Below, piece by piece: positions 56,054 to 64,000 of a stretch of 64,000 bases of DNA. The notes below the pieces were generated by a model that was given only the letters and a program-made list of their open reading frames with translations, had not been told where the DNA came from and made no database searches. The DNA comes from Clostridia bacterium (GTDB lineage: Bacteria; Bacillota_A; Clostridia; Oscillospirales; CAG-272): positions 82,986 through 146,985 of the forward strand of contig JAFTSQ010000012.1 of NCBI GenBank assembly GCA_017467205.1, read 5' to 3'. The position numbers and the translations under genes were made by a program. The stretch's first letter is position 1; each line of letters starts with the position of its first letter.

Positions 56054-56953
56054 ATGAATGCAATAGAAATCAGAAATTTATCAAAAAGCTTTGGCGAAAA
56101 GGTCGCGGTTGCAGGTCTTAATATGACCGTTCCGATGGGGGCTATCTACGGCTTTATCGGAGAGAACGGCTCGGGCAAGTCCACGACCGAGAAAATGATA
56201 TGCGGTCTTATCCCCAAGGGCGACGGTAGCATCAAGCTTTACGACAGAGAGCATACCGACGCGCAAGTAAGGGCGAGAGTCGGCGTGCTTATCGAGTCCC
56301 CCGGATGCTTCGGCAACCTTACCGTATTTGACAATATGATGCTTCAAGCGGCAAATCTCGGCATTGCCGACGCTGAGCGCGAGGTTGTGCGGGTTTTGAA
56401 GACCGTCAGAATGGAGGGCGCGGCAGGTAATAAATACAAGAATTGCTCGCTCGGTATGAAGCAGCGCGTCGGTATCGCTATGGCGCTGCTCGGCGACCCG
56501 ATTTTGCTTATTCTCGACGAGCCGCTCAACGGCCTTGACGCCGACGGAATGAGAATTATGCGCGAGGTCTTCCTTGATATCGTAAAGGACGGTGAGCGCT
56601 CAATCCTCGTGTCCTCGCACCTGCTCGGCGAGCTTCAGAAGGTCGCTACTCATTACGGAATAATCCGCCACGGAAAAATGATTCGTGAGATGACCGCAGG
56701 CGAGCTCGATGCCGACTGTCGCACCTTCGTTTCGCTTAAGGCGAATGATATGAACAAAACGAAGCTTTTGCTCGCCTCGCGTTATTCTCGCGTCGAGGAG
56801 GACGAGGAGGGAAACCTCCGCGTTTATGACGCGACCTCGCCCGAGGAGGTCGTCAGGTATCTTTACGGGGGCGGCGTGTGCGTTAGCGAGATTTCCACGG
56901 ATAAGATTAGCCTTGAGGAATATTATATCGATCTTATGAAGGAGGATAGATGA
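56054..56953 (+). CDS. BcrA-type ABC transporter ATPase, module 2
   Basis: The 299-residue protein is a close paralogue of the ATPase at 54306. Walker A GENGSGKST, CSLGMKQR, LLILDEP and VSSHLLGELQ are all conserved. The N-terminal NAIEIRNLSKSF and the family-specific C-terminal ISLEEYYIDLM match module 1 almost position by position, indicating tandem duplication of an ATPase-permease pair. AAGGGGG precedes the ATG, 12 bp after the first permease. Confidence 0.92.
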   Translation: MNAIEIRNLSKSFGEKVAVAGLNMTVPMGAIYGFIGENGSGKSTTEKMICGLIPKGDGSIKLYDREHTDAQVRARVGVLIESPGCFGNLTVFDNMMLQAANLGIADAEREVVRVLKTVRMEGAAGNKYKNCSLGMKQRVGIAMALLGDPILLILDEPLNGLDADGMRIMREVFLDIVKDGERSILVSSHLLGELQKVATHYGIIRHGKMIREMTAGELDADCRTFVSLKANDMNKTKLLLASRYSRVEEDEEGNLRVYDATSPEEVVRYLYGGGVCVSEISTDKISLEEYYIDLMKEDR

Positions 56954-56954
56954 T

Positions 56955-57764
56955 ATGGCGAGCGAAATAAAATTCGAAAAAAAGAGCCTTGCCGAGCGCA
57001 CGGCGAGTATGCTCCGCGTCGATTTTCGCAGAATGTTCAAGTCGCGCCTCTTCTATATCCTCGTAGCCTGCGCGCTCGTTATGCCCATACTTATGACTGT
57101 TATGATGGCTATGATGGACGGCAGCGTTTCGGTTGACCAGCAAACAGGCGTCGAAACCGTTATGCAAGGGCCGGAGAACGCCTGGCAGAATATCGGCACG
57201 CTCCCCGGTGGCGAGGCTATGGGTGGTATGGACGTATTCGGAATGTGCAATATAAATATGACATTTATGATTGCTGCCGTATTTGTCTGCCTCTTTATTT
57301 CAGACGATTTCAGGAGCGGTTACGCAAAGAATCTCTTTACCGTCAGGGCGGATAAGACCGACTACGTAATCTCCAAAACGGTCTGCGGCTTCATTTGCGG
57401 TGCGGCACTTTTGGTGTTATATCTTATAGGCTCGCTTCTCGGCGGTGCTATGGCAGGCCTCTCCTTCGACCTTCACGGTCTTGACGGCGGGAATATCCTT
57501 ATGTGTATGATAGCAAAGATATTTCTTATGCTCGTCTTCGTTTCGATATTCACGCTTATAAGCGTGGCGGCAAAGGAGCGCGCTTGGCTTTCTATATGCG
57601 CTTCCTTCGGCGGCGGTATGCTCCTATTTATGATGATTCCTATGATAACGCCGCTTTCGTCAACGGCAACAAACGCGCTTTTATGCCTTGCGGGCGGTGC
57701 GCTGTTCGCGGTGGGGCTTGGTGCTGCGAGCAATCTCGTGCTCAAGAAAACAAGGCTTGTATAA
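56955..57764 (+). CDS. ABC-2 type permease, module 2
   Basis: The 269-residue protein is a six-helix ABC-2 permease paralogous to that at 55208: RMLRVDFRRMFKSRLFYILVACALVMPI, SDDFRSGYAKNLFTVRADKTDYVISKTV, ending SNLVLKKTRLV. It follows the second ATPase by 1 bp with GGAGG inside that gene. A hairpin terminator follows. The two modules could form a heteromeric complex, as in other Bcr-like systems with two permeases. Confidence 0.88.
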   Translation: MASEIKFEKKSLAERTASMLRVDFRRMFKSRLFYILVACALVMPILMTVMMAMMDGSVSVDQQTGVETVMQGPENAWQNIGTLPGGEAMGGMDVFGMCNINMTFMIAAVFVCLFISDDFRSGYAKNLFTVRADKTDYVISKTVCGFICGAALLVLYLIGSLLGGAMAGLSFDLHGLDGGNILMCMIAKIFLMLVFVSIFTLISVAAKERAWLSICASFGGGMLLFMMIPMITPLSSTATNALLCLAGGALFAVGLGAASNLVLKKTRLV

Positions 57765-57776
57765 ATGGATTTTCCT

Positions 57777-57817
57777 GTGGGGTGAGTGCAAAAATTTGCA
57801 TTTGCCCCGCATTTTTC
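57777..57817 (+). terminator. Terminator of the ABC modules
   Basis: GTGGGG (57777-57782) pairs with CCCCGC (57805-57810), with an inner TGCAA/TTGCA stem, then ATTTTTCTT. Confidence 0.6.
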
Positions 57818-57827
57818 TTGAAATAAT

Positions 57828-57867
57828 GCAAAACGCAAACAAAATTTTAACATTTGTGTGTTACAAT
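57828..57867 (+). promoter_or_regulatory. Response-regulator promoter with A-rich box copy 4
   Basis: GCAAAACGCAAACAAAATT (57828-57846) overlaps the -35 position (ACAAAA, 57839-57844) 17 bp before TACAAT (57862-57867). The non-consensus -35 suggests an activator-dependent promoter. Confidence 0.45.
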
Positions 57868-57908
57868 GTATGTAAATAAGTAAAAAACTCTTCGGGGAGG
57901 ACAAGGAT

Positions 57909-58580
57909 ATGTTCAAGATTTTAGTAGTTGAAGACGACCGCGACCTTAATCGCAGCGTTTGCTCCTTTTTGAATAGCTCGGGATACGAGGCGATAGGCTG
58001 CCTTAATGCAGAGAGTGCCTACGACGAGATGTATAAAAACACCTTCGACCTTATCGTGTCGGACATTATGATGCCGGGGATTGACGGCTTTGAGCTTGCG
58101 AAAACCGTGCGCTCGCTCAACACCGACATTCCGATACTCTTTATGAGTGCGCGCGACGATTTTGCATCGAAGCAGCGCGGATACAGAATAGGAATCGACG
58201 ACTATATGACAAAGCCCATTGACCTTGACGAGCTGTTTTTGCGCATAGGCGCGCTTCTGCGCCGCTCCAAGATAGCTTCGAGCCGCAGGCTTGAGGTAGG
58301 GAATTTTGTAATGGATGCCGACGAGAGAAGTGCAACCCTAGGCGACGAGGAAATTGCCTTGACGCAAAGAGAGTTCGACCTGCTCTATAAGCTCCTATCC
58401 TACCCGAAAAAGACCTTCACGAGAACGCAGCTGATGGACGAGTTCTGGGACGTAGATACCCGGACGGGCACGCGCACGGTCGACGTTTATATGACCAAGC
58501 TTCGCGCGAAGCTTTCGGAGTGCGACTCCTTTGAGATACAGACGGTGCACGGCCTCGGCTACAAGGCGGTGATTAAATGA
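57909..58580 (+). CDS. OmpR-family response regulator
   Basis: The 223-residue protein has a receiver domain with VVEDDRDL, phospho-Asp in LIVSDIMMPGIDG, SARDD and TKPIDL, plus a winged-helix domain ending IQTVHGLGYKAVIK. It is cotranscribed with the kinase downstream (4-bp overlap). Its location directly after two Bcr-like ABC modules suggests it controls them; the A-rich box at its own promoter also occurs upstream of cls and the small membrane genes. Confidence 0.93.
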   Translation: MFKILVVEDDRDLNRSVCSFLNSSGYEAIGCLNAESAYDEMYKNTFDLIVSDIMMPGIDGFELAKTVRSLNTDIPILFMSARDDFASKQRGYRIGIDDYMTKPIDLDELFLRIGALLRRSKIASSRRLEVGNFVMDADERSATLGDEEIALTQREFDLLYKLLSYPKKTFTRTQLMDEFWDVDTRTGTRTVDVYMTKLRAKLSECDSFEIQTVHGLGYKAVIK

Positions 58581-59644
58581 AGAGGCTTTTAAGCACTGTC
58601 AGCAATTTTTTCATCTTCTTTCTGCTTGCCGCCTTTGTTACGACTTGCTGTATTATGTTATTTGTCAACGCATTGCAGGGCTCTATCGGTCGTGCGTTCA
58701 CACAGGAGGAAATTACGGTTGCGGCAAAAATTACGCTGCTCAACGTGATACTTTTGAGCATAGGCATGGCGATTATCGACTATGTTCGCCGCAAATTCAC
58801 CGTAGAACGTCCGGTAAAACAAATAACCGACGCAACATCCAAAATGATGGGGGGGGATTTCAGCGTTCGCATACATCCTACCGCAAGGTTTGCTACCGAT
58901 GACAGCTTCAATGAAATTATTGATTGCTTCAACAAGATGGCATCCGAGCTTTCGGGCGTAGAAACTTTGCGAACCGATTTCATTGCCAACGTGTCCCACG
59001 AGATGAAGACGCCGCTTTCCGTAATGCAGAACTACGGCAGGCTGCTCGAGGAGGAGGGGCTCTCGGAGGAAAAACGGATTGAGTACGCGAGGGCTATTAC
59101 CGACGCATCTTTAAGGCTTTCGGATATGATGACGAATATTTTGAAGCTAAACCGCCTTGAAAACCAGCAAATCTATCCGAAGCTCGAAACCTACGACCTC
59201 GGCGAACAGCTCTGCGAGTCGTTTTTGCAGTTCGAGAGCGTTTGGGAAAAGCGCGGGATTGAGATAGACACCGATATAGCCGAGGGCGTTCTCGTGTCGG
59301 CTGACAGGGAGCTGCTCTCGCTCGTTTGGAACAACCTCTTCTCGAATGCCTTTAAGTTCACGGAGGACGGGGGGCGTGTCACGCTTTCGCTGTCAGCTGA
59401 CGCGGGCTACGCTACCGTAAGCGTAGCGGATACGGGCTGCGGAATGAGCGCCGAGGTCGGTGCGCATATCTTTGAGAAATTCTATCAGGGCGACACCTCG
59501 CGCGCAACGCAGGGAAACGGCCTCGGGCTTCCGCTCGTCAAGCGCGTCGTGGATATTATGCAGGGCGAGATAAGCGTTGAGAGCACACTCGGTGTCGGAA
59601 GCGTCTTCACGGTAAAGGTGAGGAGGATAGCCGATGGACTTTAA
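58577..59644 (+). CDS. Sensor histidine kinase
   Basis: The 355-residue kinase has two membrane helices (~10-32, ~50-67) with only a short extracytoplasmic loop of ~17 residues, then HAMP, a HisKA box IANVSHEMKTPLSVMQNYGR (phospho-His) and a HATPase with WNNLFSNAFKFTEDGG, DTGCGM and GNGLGLPLVKRVV. The very short loop resembles intramembrane-sensing kinases of antibiotic-response systems. It overlaps the regulator by 4 bp and the next gene by 11 bp. Confidence 0.92.
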   Translation: MKRLLSTVSNFFIFFLLAAFVTTCCIMLFVNALQGSIGRAFTQEEITVAAKITLLNVILLSIGMAIIDYVRRKFTVERPVKQITDATSKMMGGDFSVRIHPTARFATDDSFNEIIDCFNKMASELSGVETLRTDFIANVSHEMKTPLSVMQNYGRLLEEEGLSEEKRIEYARAITDASLRLSDMMTNILKLNRLENQQIYPKLETYDLGEQLCESFLQFESVWEKRGIEIDTDIAEGVLVSADRELLSLVWNNLFSNAFKFTEDGGRVTLSLSADAGYATVSVADTGCGMSAEVGAHIFEKFYQGDTSRATQGNGLGLPLVKRVVDIMQGEISVESTLGVGSVFTVKVRRIADGL

Positions 59645-60521
59645 GCGACTCGGCAGGGCGTTGCTCTTTCCGCCGCTTTGGCTTTTGGTGCTTCTTTTGC
59701 CCGTCAGCGTAGTCTTTCTCGTTTATTCGATGGTAGTACTCGGCACGGAGTCGCCCATCTCTATGATTTCGTACGTTTTATCGACTTACACGCTCACCGT
59801 GTGGTGCGCAAAAGCACCTTATCTTGTGCGAGCGTTCAAGACCTTCAAGCGTGAGAATAAGTACGTCGTGCGTTGGTTTGAGGACGAGCATCTTCGAATG
59901 AACGTATCACTTTACAGCTCGTTGATTTTTAACACGGGGTATGCTGTCTTTCAGCTTTGGCTCGGCGTTTATCACGGCTCGTTCTGGTTTTATTCCTTCG
60001 CGGTGTACTATATCTCCCTTGCCTTGATGCGCTTCTTTCTTCTCAGATATACGAGAAGGCACGAGGCAGGCGAGAGGCTTGGCGAGGAGCTTTTAAGGTA
60101 CCGCGCTTGCGGTTGGCTGCTCCTTTTGATGAACCTTGCACTCACCGTAATAATCTTCTTTATGGTCTATTGGAACAGGACCTTCCATCACCACGAGATA
60201 ACGACTATCGCTATGGCGGCGTATACCTTCACCTCATTCACGGTGGCTATCGTGGGAATAGTGAGATACCGCAAGTGCAACACGCCGATATATTCCGCCG
60301 CGCGTGCGATAGGACTTGTCGCCGCGAGCGTATCGGTGCTCACGCTTGAATCAACGATGCTCACCACCTTTGGTGACGGAACGATGAGCCCCCTTTCAGA
60401 GAAAATATTGCTCGCCACGTCCGGCGGCGCGATATCCGCGTTCGTTCTGGCGATAGCGCTTTATATGATAGTGACGAGCACCAAACAAATAAAGCTAAAG
60501 GAAACCGAAAATGGACAATAA
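59634..60521 (+). CDS. Polytopic membrane protein coupled to the histidine kinase
   Basis: The 295-residue protein has about seven or eight predicted helices (LLFPPLWLLVLLLPVSVVFLVYSMVVLG and later segments, ending FVLAIALYMIVTST). I do not recognise a named family, but proteins like this often follow VanS/Bce-like kinases in Clostridia, from memory. It overlaps the kinase by 11 bp and the next gene by 11 bp, so it probably works with the two-component system, perhaps as an accessory sensor. Confidence 0.78.
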   Translation: MDFKRLGRALLFPPLWLLVLLLPVSVVFLVYSMVVLGTESPISMISYVLSTYTLTVWCAKAPYLVRAFKTFKRENKYVVRWFEDEHLRMNVSLYSSLIFNTGYAVFQLWLGVYHGSFWFYSFAVYYISLALMRFFLLRYTRRHEAGERLGEELLRYRACGWLLLLMNLALTVIIFFMVYWNRTFHHHEITTIAMAAYTFTSFTVAIVGIVRYRKCNTPIYSAARAIGLVAASVSVLTLESTMLTTFGDGTMSPLSEKILLATSGGAISAFVLAIALYMIVTSTKQIKLKETENGQ

Positions 60522-60918
60522 CGACAACAAAGGATTTCAGTATACCTACTCGGCAAATGAGCAGGCGGAGATAAAAAGCATCCGCGAAAAATACGTCGAG
60601 CGGCCGAAGGAGGAGGACAAGATGGAGCGCCTCCGTCGCCTTGATGCAAGCGTCGGTAACAAAGCGCAGGCGATTTCGCTCGTCTTCGGCGTTATAGGCT
60701 TGCTCGTGCTCGGCTTCGGAATGAGCCTCATAATGTCCGACCTCGCCGTGAAAATGGTGCTTCCCGAGGGTGCGGCAATGCCGCTCGGGCTTGTCTTCGG
60801 TGTTGTCGGTGGTGTGCTCGCCGGTCTTTCTTACCCGATGTACGCATTTATCCTGAAGCGCGAAAGAGAGCGCGTTGCGGAGGAGATAATTCGCCTGTCG
60901 GACGAGCTTTTGAAGTAA
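60511..60918 (+). CDS. Small two-TM protein, paralogue of the protein at 53388
   Basis: The 135-residue protein has a charged N-terminus (FQYTYSANEQAEIKSIREKYVER, MERLRRLDASVGNK), two hydrophobic segments (~53-75, ~90-110) and the C-terminal EEIIRLSDELLK. The same layout and motifs occur in the 120-residue protein at 53388. It is the last gene of the regulator-kinase operon (11-bp overlap with the previous gene), so it is probably a functional part of this envelope module. Function unknown. Confidence 0.8.
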   Translation: MDNNDNKGFQYTYSANEQAEIKSIREKYVERPKEEDKMERLRRLDASVGNKAQAISLVFGVIGLLVLGFGMSLIMSDLAVKMVLPEGAAMPLGLVFGVVGGVLAGLSYPMYAFILKRERERVAEEIIRLSDELLK

Positions 60919-60943
60919 TTTGCCCCACCCCGTGCAGCAAAAA

Positions 60944-60978
60944 CAGCGAAGGCTGACCGTAAAGGTCAGCCTTCGCTG
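60944..60978. terminator. Bidirectional terminator
   Basis: A perfect 15-bp stem (60944-60958 with 60964-60978), 5-base loop, overlapping the stop of the minus-strand pnuC gene. Confidence 0.9.
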
Positions 60979-61652
60979 CTTTGTCTTTTTCTGATTTTCA
61001 GCCAATTGACATAGGTGTAAATATCGTTCGCTAAGAAGATTACGAAGCAGATAATAACCGAGAGGTAGGACGCCTCTGTGTTGTCTGCTATTATCCAGAG
61101 AACTATCAGGACGAGGTCGTTTGCCACGTAGCCGAGGGCGAAGTACGGCGAGCGCTTATAGGTAAGATAGACCGCAATAAAGCTCGTGCTTACCGACACC
61201 GTGCTCGGCAAGAGATTTGCCGTATTGAACGCCTTGAGAATGAAGTAAAACGCCACCGTGACGATAACCGTCAGAATAAGCATAACGGCAATGTCCGCTC
61301 TTTTGAGCCTTGCTATCTTTACCTCTGCCTTGTTGCCGTTATAGGGATTTTTCAGCCACGAGATGAGCGAGAAGACTGCCATCGGAACGCTCATTCCGAG
61401 ATAGGTTATCATTTCTCCGTAATAGGCGGAGCTATATGAAATTATGCCGTAGAGCACGCCGAATATTATAATCAGCACCTGACCGAGCGGGTTGCCCTTT
61501 GCGTTCAGGATAAGGGCGGTCGTGCCGGTGAGCGAGGCTATGAGGGCGAGGTAGTTCGAGCGGTCGAAGAGTACGAACGAGGCGAGTATAACCGTGACGG
61601 AGGTGAGCCACAGAATAAGCTCTCCTTTTGTAAAATAAGATGCTTTTTTCAT
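60966..61652 (-). CDS. pnuC: Nicotinamide riboside/mononucleotide transporter
   Basis: The 228-residue PnuC-family protein has about seven helices and the family signatures: LTGTTALILNAKGNPLGQVLIIIFGVLYGIISY, MITYLGMSVPMAVFSLISWLKNPY and DIYTYVNWLKIRKRQ near the C-terminus. It imports an NAD precursor by facilitated diffusion. It is 5 bp downstream of a MATE gene and probably shares its promoter. No NAD+ riboswitch or nadR-like gene is visible nearby. Confidence 0.93.
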   Translation of the reverse strand: MKKASYFTKGELILWLTSVTVILASFVLFDRSNYLALIASLTGTTALILNAKGNPLGQVLIIIFGVLYGIISYSSAYYGEMITYLGMSVPMAVFSLISWLKNPYNGNKAEVKIARLKRADIAVMLILTVIVTVAFYFILKAFNTANLLPSTVSVSTSFIAVYLTYKRSPYFALGYVANDLVLIVLWIIADNTEASYLSVIICFVIFLANDIYTYVNWLKIRKRQSSEG

Positions 61653-61657
61653 TTGCT

Positions 61658-62992
61658 TCAGTAACCGTACCTTTTCTTGTTAGCCGCGAGGAAGACAAGT
61701 GTCAGTGCGGCGGCAGAAACCTCGGCGACCACTACCGAGAGCCATATTCCGTCAACCGCAGGCTTCCAGATTAGAGGCAGGAGCATAATGGCGGCAAGCT
61801 GGAAGACGAGCGTGCGCAGGAAGGATATCAGCGCGGAGATAAGCCCGTTGTTCAGCGCGGTGAAGAAGGACGAGCCGAATATGGCTATGCCGCAGAACAG
61901 GAATTGGAAGGAGAATATCTTAAAGCCGTGAACGGTTATCTCAAGCGTTTCGGGGCTTTGGCTCATAAATATCAAGGAAAGCGGTCTTGCAAGCGAAAAG
62001 CTGAGGACGAGCATTGATACCGAGATTACCCCGGTGATGGCGAGGCTCTTTTTGAGAAGGCTCTTGAGCTCGCCTTCGTTCTTTGCACCATAGTGATAGC
62101 CTATTACGGGTGCTGTCCCGATAGAGTAGCCGATGAATATCGCGACGAATATCATACCGACGTACATCATAACGCCGTACGCCGCAACACCCGGCTCACC
62201 TGCGTATTTCATAAGCTGAACGTTGTAGAGCATTCCGACGATGGACATCGCCGCATTGCTCATAAGCTCGGACGAGCCGTTGGTGCAAGCCTTCAAGAGC
62301 GCTCTGCCGTCGAAGAATGGCGCACCGAGCCGCAAAAGGCTCGTATTCGGGAGCGCGAAATAGACGAGCGGAACAGTCGCACCGACCACCTGGCTCAGTG
62401 CAGTAGCAAGTGCCGCGCCTGCCACACCCCAGCCGAAGCCGGCAATGAAGAGCGCGTCGAGCACCATATTCATAACGCCTGCCGCAATAGTGGTTATCAA
62501 GCCCATCTGCGGCTTTTCGGCGGTTATATAAAAGCTCTGAAATTCCTGCTGGAGCATAAACGCAGGGGTAGCGGCGAGAATAATTCGCGCGTAGGTGACG
62601 CAGTCGTCAAGCATAGCGCCCTCCGCACCGAGTGCCGCGGCAAGCGGACGGACGAATATAACGCCGAGCACCGCAACCAAAGCGCCGACTCCGAGCGAGG
62701 TGTACGTGAGCATAGAGAAGAGGCGGTTTGCCCGCTCTCTGTTCCCCTCACCCATCGTCTTTGAAATGAGAGCGCTGCCGCCCGTTCCGAACATAAATCC
62801 GAACGAGCCGAGTATCATAATGAAGGGCATTATGAAGTTTATCGCGGCAAACGGCGTTTCACCAACGAAGTTCGAAACGAAAAATCCGTCGACCACGCCG
62901 TATATCGACGTGAATATCATCATCGCTATCGAGGGCAGGGTAAAGCGGAAGAGCTTGCCGTAAGTAAAATGGTCCGAGAGCCGTATCGTCAC
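61658..62992 (-). CDS. MATE-family efflux transporter (MepA-like)
   Basis: The 444-residue protein has twelve helices in two MatE repeats, MepA-type: FTLPSIAMMIFTSIYGVVDGFFVSNFVG and GTAPVIGYHYGAKNEGELKSLLKKSL. It starts with GTG, supported by an unusually strong ATAGGAGGTGAG site and a TTGACA-17-TATAAT promoter. It shares an operon with pnuC. It belongs to a different MATE lineage from the pump at 41620, judging by the N-terminus. Confidence 0.92.
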   Translation of the reverse strand: MTIRLSDHFTYGKLFRFTLPSIAMMIFTSIYGVVDGFFVSNFVGETPFAAINFIMPFIMILGSFGFMFGTGGSALISKTMGEGNRERANRLFSMLTYTSLGVGALVAVLGVIFVRPLAAALGAEGAMLDDCVTYARIILAATPAFMLQQEFQSFYITAEKPQMGLITTIAAGVMNMVLDALFIAGFGWGVAGAALATALSQVVGATVPLVYFALPNTSLLRLGAPFFDGRALLKACTNGSSELMSNAAMSIVGMLYNVQLMKYAGEPGVAAYGVMMYVGMIFVAIFIGYSIGTAPVIGYHYGAKNEGELKSLLKKSLAITGVISVSMLVLSFSLARPLSLIFMSQSPETLEITVHGFKIFSFQFLFCGIAIFGSSFFTALNNGLISALISFLRTLVFQLAAIMLLPLIWKPAVDGIWLSVVVAEVSAAALTLVFLAANKKRYGY

Positions 62993-63038
62993 ACTCTCAC
63001 CTCCTATATCTTAAAGTATAGAGCACAGTTAAATAACA

Positions 63039-63067
63039 TTATATTACACCCGCCGGTGATTGTCAAT
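63039..63067 (-). promoter_or_regulatory. Promoter of the MATE-pnuC operon
   Basis: On the minus strand, TTGACA (63067-63062), 17 bp, TATAAT (63044-63039). Confidence 0.88.
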
Positions 63068-63155
63068 GCCGAGGATGGAATTTTCCTGCAAAAGCAAATT
63101 TTCGAGCGGTCAAATATGCGGTTAAAATGAAATTCACCCCCGAAAACAGAACCGA

Positions 63156-63233
63156 ATGGTCAAAGGTGTGGTCAACCCGAAATCTCCAACCGCAAAACCA
63201 AGCAGTATACTCGCAACTCGCACCGTCAGGTGA
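63156..63233 (+). other. Possible 25-codon open frame in a 538-bp gene-free gap
   Basis: The short frame begins MVKGVVNPKSPTAKP and ends in TGA. I recall similar peptides from short open frames in other Clostridia, but there is no clear ribosome binding site, so it may mark a conserved non-coding repeat. The rest of the gap (63068-63430) includes a palindrome ATGCTA-GTA-TAGCAT near 63271 and no convincing gene. Confidence 0.3.
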
Positions 63234-63438
63234 CTAAACGGTTTACCCCGTGTCGAGTTTTTTCTTATGATGCTAGTATAGCATACTTTCAAAAAATAGT
63301 TTGCTACTTCTCGGTCGAATACGACGAGCTTAACGTAATATACCGCATTCGTAATAACGGTATGAAACACACGTTTCTAAAAACGCAAAAATTGATGTGC
63401 AGTAGACGAAAGATAACGCCCTGAGCAAATTCGAGATT

Positions 63439-63492
63439 TTAACAAAACAAAAACAAAATACCAATTTTTCAAAAACACAGTAGAGCTATAAT
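63439..63492 (+). promoter_or_regulatory. A-rich box copy 5 and -10 of the final gene
   Basis: TTAACAAAACAAAAACAAAA starts at 63439; TATAAT lies at 63487-63492 without a good -35. Confidence 0.45.
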
Positions 63493-63530
63493 AGGATACA
63501 TCAAAATTAACAAGGAACGGTGTATGTATT

Positions 63531-64000
63531 ATGAAAATCGAAAACCCCAAAGTGACACTTTCAGATGAGGCAAGAAACGGTGTAAAGGAAGAAGTCAGAA
63601 GCGGATTTCTTGATTGGTTGATGGAGTTCAACGTGGAGGGTGATGACGGTGAGCTTTATGCGCTCGGTGGCTCTATTCTCTCACTCGCTCTTGAAAAGAT
63701 GGATCTTGTCAATCTTTGCTATGCTAAGGGAAAGGGCTCTGTCAAGCAGCTTCGCAATTCTGTATATAAGCTTGCGAAATATCCCGGAACAGTAATGAAT
63801 AAGTTTTACAGAAATCCCCAAGGCACGTTGCAGATCGAAAAGCGTGAGAATAGCGTGCTTGTCACCTGCACCGAGCACTACAAGGTAGAGTGCTTTGATA
63901 ACGGCACGTGGCACTTGATGCTCGACACCTGCGACGGTGAATACAAAGCAGACCTCTATCACAGAGCGCACGGATTTCCTCTTTGGTACGGCAGAGAGAA
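63531..64000 (+). CDS. N-terminal part of an unrecognised protein (3' end outside window)
   Basis: The frame is open from ATG 63531 (AAGGAA upstream) to the window end, at least 156 residues. It starts MKIENPKVTLSDEARNG and is soluble and mixed alpha/beta, with no signal peptide or membrane segment and several cysteines (VTCTEHYKVECF; LDTCDG). I do not recognise a domain. Base composition is slightly more AT-rich than the nearby operons. An A-rich box and TATAAT lie upstream. Confidence 0.65.
   Translation, partial: MKIENPKVTLSDEARNGVKEEVRSGFLDWLMEFNVEGDDGELYALGGSILSLALEKMDLVNLCYAKGKGSVKQLRNSVYKLAKYPGTVMNKFYRNPQGTLQIEKRENSVLVTCTEHYKVECFDNGTWHLMLDTCDGEYKADLYHRAHGFPLWYGRE

Noticed and set aside
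63134..63370. A 78-codon minus-strand frame upstream of the MATE gene
   Set aside because: No ribosome binding site or recognisable domain; it overlaps palindromic non-coding sequence.
1..64000. tRNA, rRNA, transposase, integrase or phage genes
   Set aside because: Looked for in intergenic gaps and frames on both strands; none could be supported by eye.

Overview
The window looks like a chromosomal segment from an anaerobic, probably gut-associated, spore-forming member of the Clostridia (Oscillospirales/Christensenellales-like). The evidence is AGGAGG-type ribosome binding sites, consensus sigma-A promoters, dense rho-independent terminators, a dipicolinate synthase pair (spore core), an AbrB/SpoVT-type regulator, BcrA-type ABC transporters and cytoplasmic glycosidases. 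I saw no rRNA, tRNA, CRISPR array, transposase or prophage. Most of it is ordinary chromosome; the accessory flavour comes from intergenic repeats and a few unusual gene pairs.

Layout. 1-7.3 kb: end of a large secreted protein, a small XRE-controlled divergent pair, and two secreted trigger-factor/FKBP-like foldases flanking RNase HI. 7.3-13.8 kb: a Sel1-repeat protein, dipicolinate synthase spoVFA-spoVFB, a U32 peptidase/RNA-hydroxylase homologue and MgtC. 13.8-21.7 kb (minus strand): an operon of a radical SAM enzyme, a two-TM protein with a six-fold Cys-Ala tail, and a giant surface-anchored alpha/beta hydrolase; this is the best candidate for an undescribed system. 21.8-28.6 kb: a GNAT, a repeat-flanked GH95 alpha-fucosidase, a GMP synthase ATP-pyrophosphatase subunit lacking its amidotransferase half, an Amidase_6 protein and a DMT transporter. 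28.6-38.7 kb: an orphan N6-adenine methylase divergent from a Mre11/SbcD-like protein with degraded metal motifs, a two-component system with a GNAT, and GH36 alpha-galactosidase plus transporter divergent from an AraC regulator. 38.7-46.9 kb: an AbrB-like gene behind a highly structured RNA leader, purC, a SpoU methyltransferase, a MATE pump, a hydrolase, a ThuA-like protein, glutathione peroxidase with an OhrR-type sensor, and a lipoprotein. 46.9-51.1 kb (minus strand): a four-gene overlapping operon (Fe-ADH, DegV/FakB, ALDH, lysoplasmalogenase) that reads as fatty-aldehyde/plasmalogen salvage. 51.3-60.9 kb: cardiolipin synthase, then two BcrAB-type ABC modules, a response regulator and histidine kinase, bracketed by two paralogous small membrane proteins; this looks like an envelope-stress or peptide-antibiotic module. 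61-64 kb: PnuC, a second MATE pump and the start of an unrecognised gene.

Two features run through the window. Almost every recognisable promoter has exactly 17 bp between -35 and -10, often with an extended GTGC-TATAAT -10 element. Several genes also share a short motif immediately after the stop codon and before the terminator. All functional calls come from reading motifs and family resemblance by eye; no database search was possible.
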